DNA of 64,000 bases from Aplectana chamaeleonis. Taxonomy: Eukaryota > Nematoda > Chromadorea > Rhabditida > Cosmocercidae. A model generated the notes under the pieces. The model did not search any database. It worked only from the letters and a program-made list of their open reading frames with translations, and had not been told where the DNA came from. Numbering within the stretch: position 1 is the stretch's first letter; the number at the start of each line of letters is the position of its first letter. Positions 30,835 to 42,645 of the stretch are shown one piece after another. The stretch is from contig JAPDOI010000153.1 of NCBI GenBank assembly GCA_029168955.1, forward strand, positions 805,001 through 869,000, read 5' to 3'. A program made the position numbers and the translations under genes.

Positions 30835-31393
30835 TTTAAAGGCAGTGGTCACGATGAAAAACGTCATCGAAAAAACTACAAAAATCAGCTTAGATCGAAA
30901 ACAGCTGAAAAACTAGGAAGGTAGCGCGGTGAAAAACGGGCTAGAATTAGAGTTTCTAGGGCCTAAAGAAGCCAGTTCGTGCACACGTGCACAGCGATGA
31001 CGAAATAGATCGCAGTCTCATGCCGAGCAGTCAAAAATCATCGACATTCAGAGGAAGAAATAAATGCAAATTTAACGAGTAAAAACAGTTGAACGATGAA
31101 AGCAAGCATTTCAGTCCATGTTTTTGACTAGATAAGTACATAAATTCGAAGGTTCATTGACTGAAATTCAATTTTAAGCCAGCTGATGTTCTTTATATAA
31201 GAGGTCATCGATGCCGATGATGTGGAGTGGACTCGTCCACCATCAAAAGACAAGAAAGTTCAGGCTTCAAATTTGGCCCAAAATTGTGGTTTTTTCGCGA
31301 TTTTTTCTTATAGGTCCTACTACTCGAGACCCAGAAAAGGGTTTAGAGAGAAAAAGACGACAAGCATATTTGATCGCGACCACTGCCTTTAAA
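30835..31393. mobile_element. Family T element, 559 bp (closest relative at 53906-54452)
   Basis: Bounded by TTTAAAGGCAGTGGTCACGA and GCGACCACTGCCTTTAAA. The interior (CATCGATGCCGATGATGTGG, CTCGTCCACCATCAAAAGAC) matches 53906-54452 almost throughout, in the same orientation. Non-coding. Confidence 0.88.
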
Positions 31394-31554
31394 GTGCTTC
31401 GAATGAGATTTCTCAGATACATGTATCCTCTATTTCTGAAGGATATTCTTTCTGTTCATTTCAGACCTGGTCGGAGATAGGGAATGAGACACCGCGGATG
31501 GGTCGGGAGATGGAGAGACCAGAGTGAGCGCGCACACGTTCGCGGTGGCAACGC

Positions 31555-31797
31555 ACTTGGGCTGGGATTTATGAACGCTAAACCGGGGTTCCCAGCAGGG
31601 TTTGATTGGAAACGTTCCAAAACCAGCAATTCATCTTCGCTAGGTTTGTTCAGTTTGTTCAGGACTGGGCTACGCCTGGGTCCCATGTAACCGCACCTCC
31701 GAGGTGGTGGTTTGGTTCGGTTTGGTCAGCTAACCAAGCCAAACCAAATCAAACCCTGCCGGGACCCAATGCGTTCATGAATCCCAGCCCAGTGCAG
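31555..31797. mobile_element. Foldback MITE (about 243 bp)
   Basis: TTGGGCTGGGATTTATGAAC at the left is complementary to GTTCATGAATCCCAGCCCA at the right. Nested inner pairing of CAGCAGGGTTTGATT with AATCAAACCCTGCCGG. Non-coding. Confidence 0.75.
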
Positions 31798-31839
31798 TTA
31801 ATTGCCAATAAGGTTAGGCTACAATAATACAGTTCCGAT

Positions 31840-31980
31840 TCCCACAATATTGAATCTTGTTCCGATTTCCGATATTCTGTATCTTGCTTCGATTTCCGGA
31901 ACTTTGAATCATGTTTCGAATTCAGTTTTCCGGAATTTCAGATGGTGTTCCGATTTCCTTATTCCGATTTCCAGATTTCG
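31840..31980. repeat. TTCCGATTTCC minisatellite
   Basis: Diverged direct repeats of TTCCGATTTCCGATATT / TTCCGATTTCC with spacers TGAATCTTG and TGAATCATG. It is the same word, in complement, as the CGGAAATCGGAATT arrays near 36.2 and 37.9 kb. Confidence 0.7.
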
Positions 31981-32302
31981 CAAATGTTGAAACCAACCAC
32001 GTCGAAAAATGGTACAGTTTCGGCGAGTTGCGAGCGAATCAGAACTTTTAGGAGTCTACAAACAAATATAAATATATACAAACAAAAAAGTGAATAAAGA
32101 AAAATAAGTAATCAAACGAAATAACAAGTAAATGGTGGGAGCTAAAATCAATACAGCCAAATTTTTCATGAACAACGTCTTTGCATTTCAAATCATTCCA
32201 AGCTGTTCATTTTGCTACATCTGTTCTGGCAAGAGTATTACAGCAAGTTCCAACTAGTTCCTAGATTTATTTGAATGACCAAATCAGCGAATCTCTACAT
32301 AT

Positions 32303-32450
32303 CCTCAATTTCGTAGTGAAATTCATTTCCGTTCATCGCGTGCGTGCGTGCGCGCGCGTAGTCTGCGTCTCCTTCTCTCCCACGCTCTCTCGCTGTCTTT
32401 CCTCTCGCTCCGCACAAACGCGCAAAGAAACAGAGTAAGTTTGGCTCCGT
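32303..32450. repeat. Dispersed repeat shared (inverted) with 56126-56265
   Basis: GTTCATCGCGTGCGTGCGTG, GTCTGCGTCTCCTTCTCTCC, TCTCTCGCTGTCTTTCC and CAGAGTAAGTTTGGCT all have counterparts in the reverse complement of 56126-56265. Looks like the end of a MITE family. Confidence 0.65.
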
Positions 32451-32962
32451 TATGGAGGAGTTATCGTTGTACCTTACGACTTCCACGAGGAACACCCGAC
32501 GTTTTCCATGTCGTCTCCGCACTGTACAGTCGCGTCGGATTTTTCTGTCCAACTAGCCCACGTCCGTGGCCGGCCCGGGTGCCTTGGCAAACTCAACGCT
32601 CGCGATAGCCTCAGCTGACCACAAATGAACGGCTCTGGCTGCTCTGCTCTCCGGAGGCTGCGAATTCGTGATCAGCTGTGGTGGCCGAGCGCGTCGCGTT
32701 TGCACGTGCGGGCCTCATCACTGGTTGGACTAGATTTTTTGGAGCCAGTGTAAATGCGCTTTTTAGCCACGAGCGAGCATTAAAATTCTCAGAATTTCAC
32801 AGATAAATTACACAGTAAACTAGATATCAGTGTCGTCAACATGTTCAGATGTATTAAACCAAGCAAAACTTACCTGTCACTCCGAAATTCTTACCTACTT
32901 TCTGGGTGTCGGCCGATATGCTGTCGTTCTCGGAGCCAAATTCCGGTCCGCGAGTAAAAAAA

Positions 32963-33107
32963 TTGGAAACCAAATAAATAAACAGATAATAAATAAATAA
33001 GCAATCAAACAATTAAATAGACAAGTAGATAAAAAACGAACAAATAAATAAATAAATGAATGAATAAATAAATAAATAAAAAATAAATAAATGAACAAAT
33101 AATCAAA

Positions 33108-33158
<51 letters not shown>

Positions 33159-33310
33159 ATGTATGAATAAATAAATAAATAAATAATTAAATAAATAAAT
33201 AAATAAATAAAAATAATGAATTAATTGATTATTTGAAAAATTAAAACAACCAAAAAAATGAATAAATCAGTAAATAAACGAATAAATAAATGAATAAATA
33301 ATAAAATAAA
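32963..33310. repeat. (AAAT)n microsatellite
   Basis: About 350 bp dominated by AAATAAATAAAT with scattered substitutions, next to a family N end (GTCGTTCTCGGAGCCAAATT at 32923). The Ile/Phe/Leu-rich frame on the minus strand is a by-product. Confidence 0.95.
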
Positions 33311-33505
33311 CAATTGGAGCTGTATCCGTCATGGGAGGGAGTCGAAAATATTTCGTACCCACGCTAAAATTTCGCTTACACGATGGGCTCATTCCCTTAC
33401 GGAAAATTAGTAATGGTTTCATTCACCTGTTAGAACCCATAAATGTTTCAGGTATCCAAACCATGGCCGAAATCCGGTTTTGGCGTCTTCATTATCGGAT
33501 ACAGC
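33308..33505. mobile_element. Short inverted-repeat element next to the AAAT tract
   Basis: ATTGGAGCTGTATCCG near 33312 and CGGATACAGCTCCGAAT ending near 33512 are complementary; AATAAATA resumes right after. Interior non-coding. Confidence 0.5.
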
Positions 33506-33512
33506 TCCGAAT

Positions 33513-36165
33513 AAATAAATAACTGAACATCCCTCTCTACCGCTAATGGAGGCGTTCTTGAACTCTTGCGCCAGAGGAAGCGGAAAAACCCGTTGGAGGT
33601 AAGTCGGCGGAAGCGGCCCCGACGAGGAGATGATGATTTTCGGGCGGCCAGCCAGGTGGTCTTGTTGAAAAGATCGGCTGCTGCTGCTCGACTACCCGTC
33701 GTGGCTGAACGAGAAGAGAGCGGCTTGACGACCTTGAGTTGCACACACGGTAGTTATTACTTATTGCGGTGTGTGTAGGCGATGAGTAGGAGAAGGAGTG
33801 TTGTATAATGGGTGAAAGGAGGCTGAAAACCCTACCTCTACCTCAACCTCCAAGCATTCATCATCGCTACGCGCCTACTACTCTTCTTCTTCTTCAACGG
33901 CTCTCAAGGTCTCGTGCGTGTGTGTCATTTCCGCTATAACAACCCTGCACTTACTTACTCTGAACTGCATCCATACATATGTATGTCTTCCATAGCTGTT
34001 TTTTCTCTACATGGGTATGCTTATATGTCAATGGAGTCGTTAAGTTGTAATGTAGACAAATATTTATGTGCCCTTGAGGCCTAAGGGTTGCTCTCAGAAA
34101 GACCTCCGCTTAGCCTTGGTAATCGAGTAATAATCATCTAAAGTAGCATCCAGACTTCCCGGAGTTCCCAATCAGCTCAAGCGATTCTCGGTTCCTTAAC
34201 TGCGCCAATAAGTAATCGGAGTCGCCTTACAGCTCGGTCTCCGGGCACTGCTGCTGCTGTTCTGACTAACTGGAGGACCCCAGACACCAACAGAAGCCGG
34301 TTCGCAGATTGGGAGAACGAGTCGGACTGTCAGGCGTCTCGAGCATCGCCTGAAAGGGTACAGCACAGGGAACACTGCTTGCCAGTCAATACTGAATAAA
34401 AGGTTAGACAAGTTTTTTATCTGAAAAAGCGCACTTCTCTCATTTCCCTGCCGTACACGCGTTTTTCTAGTGGTTAGAAATTGTATATCTGGAGCCTGTC
34501 CGCATGGAACTGTCCGCCCACGCGGTCGGCGTGCGTGTCGAGCGTCCGTCACGAAGGCATTTTACGGACGAGCCATGCATTAATCAACATTCGTTTGATA
34601 TTCCAGTTAATCGATTCACAGTGTCGAAAATGCTTTCGCAACGACTAATCAAGACGCTCGCGAGCCGCGAGGGCGGACAATCTCATTTGGACAGACTTTA
34701 TGAATGTATTGCTCGAAACAGCTCAGTAAATCCAAGCTTAGGAAATTATGTACTTACCTTTGCATAAAAGGGCTGAAATGGAGGCGGTCTTTGAATGCTT
34801 TAGTTTGGAGCGAGCGGCTGCGCTGCGGCATTGATTGGCCAGTGACGGCTTACCTCTCGCTGCCGTTGGCCCGAGCTACTTCATGGAGTGAATTGGTCGC
34901 TAGCAGTTCAGCATCTGCCATGATGCGAGCAAAGAAACTGAAAACTTCACGGAATCAATTTCACATTTTCTTTTTCTCCCTTATTTATTTATTAGTTTCA
35001 TGGATTTTATCCTACAATTTCAATTTTTTTCATATTTTAAATCTAATAATTCGAAAATATACAGTCTGAGGAATTTATCGACAGAAACATTGATAGGCGG
35101 AGACTGCGAATTTTTTCGATCCAAGATGACTTAATTATAGTAGTTTTGACCGGTTTTTGACGCTTCAAACTGCGTGAGCGCCCCAGTTCGAGCCATACGA
35201 CCTCAGTGACGTTATTGTATCACAAGCTTTCTCGGATCATGTACATATGCTGCCTTCAAGAGACCGCGTGTCAACTCTGCTCCTCCACCCGGATCGTGAA
35301 ACCCGTGGTTAGAACAACGATCAATGCGGCCTCTGAACAAAGATCGGGCTAAGAACGTACGAAATTCCAGAATCCGGAAAAGTGAGCTTCTTGGCCAGTG
35401 CTGATCTACCCGTATGCATTGAGAAAATTTTCAAGACGTGGAGTTGTCTCGTTCTGTCTCCCCTTCAGCCCCCAGAATACCGTTAACCGAAATTCCACTT
35501 TGAAATCCAGGCGGTCCCTAGTAAGGGGTTACCTTTGTGGTTATGGGTTCAGGGTTTGGTTAACAATTGTTTGTGATAGTGAGAATTTCAATATGGTAAT
35601 ACTTTATAAGAACATTTCTGAAAAAAAACATATAGTTTAGTAGATAAACGTTTCAATATGTAAATGTGTGAGTAAAAGAGTAATGCTTGTATAGGCCTTT
35701 TGCAGAATGCAGTCTAGCGAATGGATATTCGCGATCATTTGCTGCGCGCGTGCGGCGTTCGTGGTGTTTTGTTCAGAAACAACGTTTTACCGCCATCCAT
35801 TGAACGAAATTTGCCGAAACGACTTTACACAAGTATAGTAAAGCCAATCACGAGTTTTTTCGCAATTCTTACATATGTAATAATCCATTTTCTTTTGAAT
35901 TTACGTTCAAGATTCTGCATCAAAGATAAAAACTGGTAATGTTATAATAAAACAACTCTCTTTGAAATGAGGCGCGTTTCCTGGAAAATTCCCGTTTTAA
36001 AGCGTCTATAAAGGAATTAATAAGATATTTCCCAGATTCGGTCCGGCTTTTCACAGACAATTTTCTAAGTAAAACGGTTAGAACAAAAAAAAAAGCTACC
36101 ATCGCCATTCAGCTGTTAACCCCATGCATATTTCACTCACAAGGGAAGTGTTTAACGTTTACGCA
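33513..36165. other. Unassigned 2.6 kb stretch
   Basis: GC-rich frames at 33540-33780 on both strands are compatible with coding, but I recognise no family and see no consistent splice model. A 72-residue plus-strand frame at 35721-35939 (starts MDIRDHLLRACGVRG, with a hydrophobic second half) is also unassigned. 34500-34560 resembles 63370-63410 and the complement of 63540-63580 (GCGGTCGGCGTGCG), so it is probably a MITE end. Confidence 0.4.
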
Positions 36166-36444
36166 TGTGCATCAGGGATGAGCGGAAATTTTTTCCTGAA
36201 TTGCGGAAATCGGAAATCGGAAGGACTCTCTAAAATGCGGAAATCGGAATTCGGAAATCGGAACGGCAAAAACCATCGGAAATCGGAATTCGGAAATCGG
36301 AAATGGTCAGCGAAATTCTCAACCCTCCCCTGGTGATTGTTCCTGCCAAAACACTTGGGCTTATCCTACTTTATTGGTAAGGTGTATGCCCACACGTACT
36401 TGTAGGCTTGTATCGTGACGCTCAGAATCATTGCAGAATCAGTT

Positions 36445-36787
36445 AGGTCCCACACACTTTTCCAGGCGCCTGCAGCACTTCAAGTCGGTTCAACACTGTC
36501 TCTCCGGCGAGCGGTACACTTTTATTAGAGTCCCGCAATTTTTTTTTCCCGGCACATGGCGCGCTCCTGGTTGGGTGCAACACACTTTTCTCGGCGCTTC
36601 ACGTACTCCTAGTTGGGGTGCTACACACTTTCGCCGGCGCTTGGTGCCCTCCAAATTGAGCGCAACACAGACAGTTCCTCCGACGCTCGGCGTACTCCCA
36701 GTTAGACCCCGCACACCTTTTCCAGCGGTGTGCGCACTCTAAGTGAAGCCCAGCCCACTGTTTTGACGCTTGACGCACTTCCACTCA
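36445..36787. repeat. Degenerate 43-bp tandem repeat, about 8 units
   Basis: Units follow the pattern GGGTGCAACACACTTTTC / GGCGCTTGGCGCACTCC / TAGTTG with heavy divergence. Cysteine/arginine-rich open frames here are a result of the period. Confidence 0.75.
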
Positions 36788-36957
36788 GAAAATGCTGGGC
36801 AAGTTACCTGAGACTTCAACGCAAGTTGCAAGATGGCCTCACGCAACTTACTTTGAGTAAACAAGTAACTTGAAGCGATGTTACGTGTAATTGTACGAGA
36901 TTTTTGATTAATGTAACATACGCTTATAATAAATACACAACATTGCGAGTAACTCGT

Positions 36958-36990
36958 ACTGCTGGTACATGTTACTTGACATGTACCAGC
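36958..36990. repeat. Hairpin CTGGTACATGTTACTTGACATGTACCAG
   Basis: GCTGGTACATGT and ACATGTACCAGC pair around TACTTG. It sits in a zone (36790-37400) where GTAAC/GTTAC words are frequent. Meaning unknown. Confidence 0.6.
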
Positions 36991-38512
36991 GACGTGGCCG
37001 GCACACTGACAAGCGACGAGGCCAGCATACCGTCACGCGACGGAGACTGCTCGGCGAGCACGACTGGGCCGGCAGCGGGCTGTCAGGCAGGCCTCCAGCC
37101 GGTGTGCGGGGCCAAGAACCTAAAAACTAGTGTAACTGGAATGGACGAGGCTGCCTGCATCTGAGTCATGCCTCCAGGGTGCAACGTATACCTCCCTAGG
37201 GAACGGCACGCCGCGTAGATAAGTTACATGTGCGATAACATACATAATACATTTAGGTTACACGCCAGTGCTTTATGTCACGTGTAACTCAACTCGCACC
37301 GTGGAGCATATATCCAATGTTTAAGGTCAAATGTAACTTAAAGTTGTTAAGGCAGGTTGCCGAGAGCACATCTAAAGCCGAGAGCATTAGCATGTAACTC
37401 TGTCAGAAATTACTTAACAGTGAAGTCCCGCACACTCCCCTCGAGAAACTCACAGCGGGCCTTAAATCTCAAATGAAACCGTTCATGAACTCTTTCAGCA
37501 AGCTTTTATATAGGGAACTGATCGTGTTATCAGTACACGCCATCACACCATAATAACAACAAACCGAATATCTTCATTGTTGAAAAAAAACCACCGAATT
37601 CCCGTTCATTCTCACAAACACACACAGACACACACACATAGTTAGGCAAACATATGTAGACAGTAGGATGTTATTGAATAACTTTCCTGTAAATGCACTC
37701 AACCTTAGCTTTCTGAAAAGTGAAGACGGGCCTCGAATTCGAATTCAGCGCCCCAGATATCCCTAAGAACTTGGCAAGGAAAAGGGTTCAAAAACCTAAA
37801 CTCCGATATTTCCGATTTTTTCCGCATTTTTAGGCTTTTTTTCGGAAATCGGAAATCGGAAATCGGAAGGCCAAAAACCATCGGAAATCGGAATTCGGAA
37901 ATCGGAAATCGGAATTCCGCTCATCCCTGATGTGCATAAACCAATAAGATTGTTAGTATCTCCTTGGCCTTCAGAGTACAACTGTTGTGTGTTCCGCCCC
38001 GTTCTACTGGTCCCAAGAAGTTATAAGCGTTTTTCAAGCTTTGAGAAAATGTAAGGATATAAGACATTTTTTTGGGTGTCTTGAGAAAAAAATCACGGGT
38101 TTGGTTCATCACGTGTGCAGGGGTTTAAGGCGCTATTCAAGATAGTTCTCGTCTATGAGTTTTCAGTGTGAAACACTGCGCTGGTACATGCTGGAGGGAT
38201 GGGCCGAAGAAAGCAGCGAAAACCGGCCAGAAATTTATAAAAACGGCTGTGAATTAGAGATTTCGTTAGCCCATTACGCCCGTTCAGCCCGCACCGCCCC
38301 CCGTTCTGACCAACTTGTGGCGCATTTCGGCAAATTGGCAAGCAGCTCCGCCAGGCCCAGCCTGATCGATTTGCGAACATTTCGCCACCAAAGCGCGCTT
38401 GCGGGACTAACAGGGCGCGTAAGCTCGTCCGGGCCTTTAACTTGAACGTACGTTGATCACCGTTATTCTAGTTTATACTGGCTGTTTCTCTCCGCTGTTT
38501 CTTCAATCATCA

Positions 38513-38979
38513 TTAAAGACAGTGTTCACGCTGAAAGTCGTTTTTCTGTTTTTCCGCCTATCTTGAAAACGGTCCCATGCTGATTCCAATGATGTCCCTG
38601 GAATAGTACAAGACCCCCTGGAAACGGAGTTATGGCCCCTCAAAATTCAGCAAGGGAAAATTGTGGACGAGTTGTCCGAGGCTTGTAACTCCCGTTTTTT
38701 GCAGCCAATGTGTGCGAGCTGACCTGAGTAAAGAGAGAAGTTGAGAATGAAGGGAAGAACGGGGTGAATGATTGGAAATTATCGCTCATTTAACCACAAA
38801 TTCAGAGGAACTGTTAGGACGTGGGCAGAGTGGCCCAAAAGGGTCGGCTGGCCCACGAGATTTTCACCCACTAACCGGCCGTTTTTCGTCGCGTTTCCGT
38901 TCTTAATCTTCTTATAAAGACCCAAAGCTTACGTTTAAGCCAAAACGGGGAATTTTTCTTCGTGAACACTGCCTTTAAA
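38513..38979. mobile_element. Family T element
   Basis: TTAAAGACAGTGTTCACGCT at the left, CGTGAACACTGCCTTTAAA at the right. Interior GACGGTCCCATGCTGATTCC-type phrase and GTGGACGAGTTGTCCGAGGC are shared with 40741-41239 (same orientation). Confidence 0.85.
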
Positions 38980-39488
38980 GTCACAGTACATCCTCAGTCA
39001 TGAATTTCGAGATTTTCATGTATTTGTGTAGAAGACCCCTCCTGTATAACACGTGCCGAATGCGAGATCTCAAATCCTCCAAATAAGCGAGATATAAGCG
39101 ACCACCACAGGCCCGACCCCTTCGCTCACCACCACAGGCCCGACCCCCTTCGCTCACCACCACAGGCCCGACCCCTTAACAGATATTCGAAGTCGATAGC
39201 GGCTCAATGGATGGATGAATTCCAACAAGTCGTGGTTCTTCAGTCCACTGCCGGGCTGTCTCCTCATCTTGGCTCGCTCTCACGCAACGATAAAAAAAGA
39301 GAAATACAGGCTTGAGACAACTCGTCCACCAATTTTTCACCCTCAAAATTTGACATCTTTGAAGAGCCATAACTCTGTTCATAGGAGGTCCTGGACGATA
39401 TCAGAGACACCACTGTGATCAGCGTGTGACTCTCTCCAAGATCAGCATGAATTGCCGTAAGTAATTTCTTGGGTGTCTTGCCTTTAAG
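38974..39488. mobile_element. Family T element, opposite orientation, sharing the junction TTTAAA
   Basis: Starts TTTAAAGTCACAGTACATCC and ends GTCTTGCCTTTAA. Its complement matches 55342-55830 (ACGCTGATCACAGTGGTATC, GAACGAGTTGTCC). The preceding element ends in the same TTTAAA, so the two are tail to tail. Confidence 0.8.
39102..39176. repeat. 27-bp minisatellite, 3 copies, inside the family T element
   Basis: CCACCACAGGCCCGACCCC followed by TTCGCTCA, three tandem copies. The related family T copy at 55342-55830 has two copies on the opposite strand (GGGCCTGTGGTGGTGAGCGG at about 55665), so the array length varies between copies. Confidence 0.85.
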
Positions 39489-40740
39489 TCACATCCAAAA
39501 CACCCCGTTTTTAAGTCGAACTCGAATGTGGTATTCATCGTGAACACCGTCTTTAACTTCGGTGCAAAAAACGAATTTGGGATCCGTTTGTCGAATTTAT
39601 GAGGTTCACTGTAGCCTTCGGTAGGTACTTTTCCAATCGGGGGCGGAGTCAACCTGAATACTGTGAAAATCGACAAAAAGACATCAAATTCGTAATCAGC
39701 ACTACAAATAAGGCCAGCATAAAAATTTTGAGTCAGACGTGGAACCTAGACAAAGCTACCGCAGACCCATCGTGATCTACCGCAAGCTGTCAAATGGACC
39801 TCAGATTCATGTCAAGCACTTCAAATGACCTCCAGGAGAACATTTTGAGCCACATCTATAGAAGCATTCCGTTAATCGCCAAAAATTACGTATCGCCTTC
39901 GAATTTTCCTTTAAACGAATTTAGTCGAAAACTTCAGACAGTCAACAAGTGAACCCCAGAGTCGCGATCTGAACCCCAAATTCATTCCCTGGAAAAGTTT
40001 CGAGTCAAATCTGAAACATTTTTACAGACCGCTTTTTAGAACTTCTTAATTGGTATAAGTAACCGCTAAACCAACAACTGGTACAAATTAAAAACGCTAT
40101 TACCTTGTTCATAGTTCGATAATTGTGCTTACAACTGAGATTTTTCAAAGGGGCTGTTTTGGGCTCCGAACACAGGTTCTTTCCCAGATTTCCGAAGGAC
40201 TACTCTGGGTTTTGAAATGTATAATAGGTACAGAAAACGACAGTCCTGAGCTATATGTAATTTCATGGAACCAGCAGCTCGAGACAGGGTACTGCGCAGC
40301 TTTACTAGAGATGCCCAAGTTATATTGACAATGTAATTTGTTTTTCCAGATGCGTTTGAAGCTATTAAGACTTCCCTCGTCGGACCGTCGTCATAGTCGG
40401 CAGAGCCGGACTGAACCGGAAAACAAGAGTGTCGCGGTCCCTCAGCCGTTCCGAAGCGACTATTATCTTGAGAAAAGAAACTCTCTTCGGCCCCCTTAAT
40501 GACTGACCACCAGTGTTGATGATCAGCACTTTCTTGTAGAGATTTTCTTCAGAATTTAGTGGCTGAACATCTAGGTTAACAAGTTTCGGCGATAGTTTTA
40601 GCTGTTGATACAGCGATGCGTTCATATTCATTATGCGAACTCTGACTAGAGGCTGTTTACCCGCACCCTGACAATTTGGAAAATCATGTTCTCGTTGTTG
40701 AAGGTGTGTCATAGCATACGATTGATCCGTCCTCAAAATC
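39489..40740. other. Repeat-derived stretch with one unassigned ORF
   Basis: 39540-40060 shares phrases with 41474-41590 (CATTTTGAGCCACATCT / TTTTGAGCCAAATCTGAGAC). A 123-residue minus-strand frame at 40365-40736 (contains LYQQLKLSPKLVNLDVQPL and LYKKVLIINTGGQS) looks protein-like, but its start abuts a family T end and no domain is recognised. I give it about 0.2 as a real exon. Confidence 0.4.
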
Positions 40741-41239
40741 CTTTAGAGGCAGTGTTCACGATGAGAATAGTTTTTTTTTGCTTCTCCACCTATCTTTAAG
40801 ACGGTCCCATGCTGATTCCGATGATGTTTTTGGGATCGAACAAGACCTTCTAGGAACGGAGTTATGGTCCCTCGAAAATTGAGCTAGGGAAGCATGGTGG
40901 ACGAGTTGTCCGAGGCTTGTAACTTCCGTCTTTTGCAGCAGATGTATGCGAGCTGACCTTAGTAAAGAGAGAAGTTGAGAATGAAGGGAAGAACGGGGCT
41001 GTTGATCGGAAACCATCGCTCATCTCACAATCTCGAGCATTAATTTGTTAACGTCGATGGGCGTGGAAAGCGCATCTGGGGTGGGACGAGCTGACGGGTG
41101 TCCGACTTCGGGGCCGTAGGGGACCGTTCCGAGCTCATTTTTCTTAGTTTTTTTAATGTCAGGGTTGCGCTGGGCCCCGCAGCTGCCGATCTCTACCAAA
41201 AAATCAGACATGGTTTTTATCGTGAACACTGCCTTTAAA
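40741..41239. mobile_element. Family T element (499 bp)
   Basis: CTTTAGAGGCAGTGTTCACG at the left and CGTGAACACTGCCTTTAAA at the right. The interior matches 38513-38979 (CTTTAAGACGGTCCCATGCT; GTAAAGAGAGAAGTTGAGAA). Non-coding. Confidence 0.88.
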
Positions 41240-42645
41240 CGTCTTTGGGTATTCCAAAAAGTTATATTTTCATTGCTCAGTGGGTGGAGAGGAAGAGGAA
41301 AAGTCATTTAGGGAATTTTCAAGGTGAAAGGTAAACAAAATTGGATTTTGCTCAAAACTTTCAGCTCGGGGTTACTTAGGGCGCGGAATGTGGGTTTGAG
41401 ATCCGTTCGTAACTAATCTGGGGATTACGGTAGGCGCCTTGAAAAAATGAAAAAAAATTAAAAAATCGACAAATGAACCTCAAAATCGTGTTTGGTGTTC
41501 TAGATAACCCCACAGAAAATTTTGAGCCAAATCTGAGACATCAAACAAACAAACAAACATAAAATAGGTTTTTTCAAATCGTGAACATTGCCTTTAATTG
41601 CGCATGTTTGGACTTTCGAATCCCTACATATGAAGAGTATTCGAAACTTATATTTAATAAACCGCTCGGATGAATAAACCTTCCATGATGTGGATGGGCT
41701 TATTCACACGAATTTCACCTACTTTCTGGCCCTTTCCTATGCACTTTCTTCCCAAATTTCTCGAACTCAAAACTCACATTGTTGCGGAAACACGGAAAAT
41801 TTTCACATTGCGAACACTGCCTTCAGACACAAAATTTTAAAGTGATTTTTCGCATGCACTATGCCCCAAGAACATATCACTTCATCCAATTCTCAGCAAC
41901 GTACCTTAAATACATACTTTTTGCTGATATAATCCAAGAAGTCGCTAACTGCTTCCTTGCAAGAATACTCCGGAGTACCCTATAATTTCACCAAGCAGCT
42001 AGAAAGGGCAAGTTAAACACTCCAAAGAAGTGCTATTGCCACATACTACATTCTCTAAGTGGCAACCCAAACACCCACCAAAGAAGTAAATGTCTAGCCA
42101 TTACGAGACCGATTAATGCTTGGTACCTGAAGATAGTGTTCGCAGTGAGAAAACTTCTTTTTTTTCACGGTGTAGCGTAAGCTCCGGGTACTTGTAGGGT
42201 CAGTATGGAGTAAAGAACGACGAAAATCTGCCAGAAAACGGGTGAAAACCGCGTGGATCGGGCGGCTCGTCGAATCAGCACATCATGGATGAGTTGTCCG
42301 TCCCAAGGAGCTGTTGCCAGAGTGTCGATAGTAACATCAGAACATGCGCATCGAAACCTTCCCATTTTCAAACAATTTTTAACTTTATTTCACTTTTCAG
42401 ATCCCAATGGTAGGGAAAAAAACTGTGCCCAAACTTCGTACAAGGGCAACTACATATTTGAGGTGCTTAACACGGAAGTTTAGTCCGTTAAAAATATTTT
42501 CTCCGAACGATTAGGGTAGGGTACGATACTTATACCACAGCAGGCTGAAGTTTTAGATTTGGCTGAATATATGCAAAAAGGTTGCTTCTTGAGATGCTGA
42601 TCAGAAACAGAATATCCTTTCGGCGGTAGGTTAACTTCCATTAGG
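41240..42645. other. Family T remnants and unassigned sequence
   Basis: Solo or degenerate family T ends occur at 41578 (ATCGTGAACATTGCCTTTAA), 41810 and 42126. An AAAC microsatellite is at 41545-41565. No gene supported. Confidence 0.45.

Larger units (their letters stand above)
36170..37932. mobile_element. Element bounded by inverted CATCAGGGATGAGCGGAA ends (1.76 kb)
   Basis: Left end CATCAGGGATGAGCGGAA (36170-36187), right end its complement (37915-37932). Immediately inside both ends are arrays of CGGAAATCGGAATT words (36200-36305 and 37810-37915). Between them lie a 43-bp minisatellite (36445-36787), a stretch rich in GTAACTT/AAGTTAC, and a CA-rich tract near 37615. No protein recognised. 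Could be a composite or Helitron-like non-autonomous element. Confidence 0.5.

Noticed and set aside
36170..36310. CGGAAATCGGAATT array as a CRISPR-like array
   Set aside because: Units are short, contiguous and without unique spacers, and the genome is eukaryotic.
40365..40736. 123-residue minus-strand ORF as a confident exon
   Set aside because: Residue composition is protein-like, but its start abuts a transposon end, there is no homologue I recognise, and no splice model fits.
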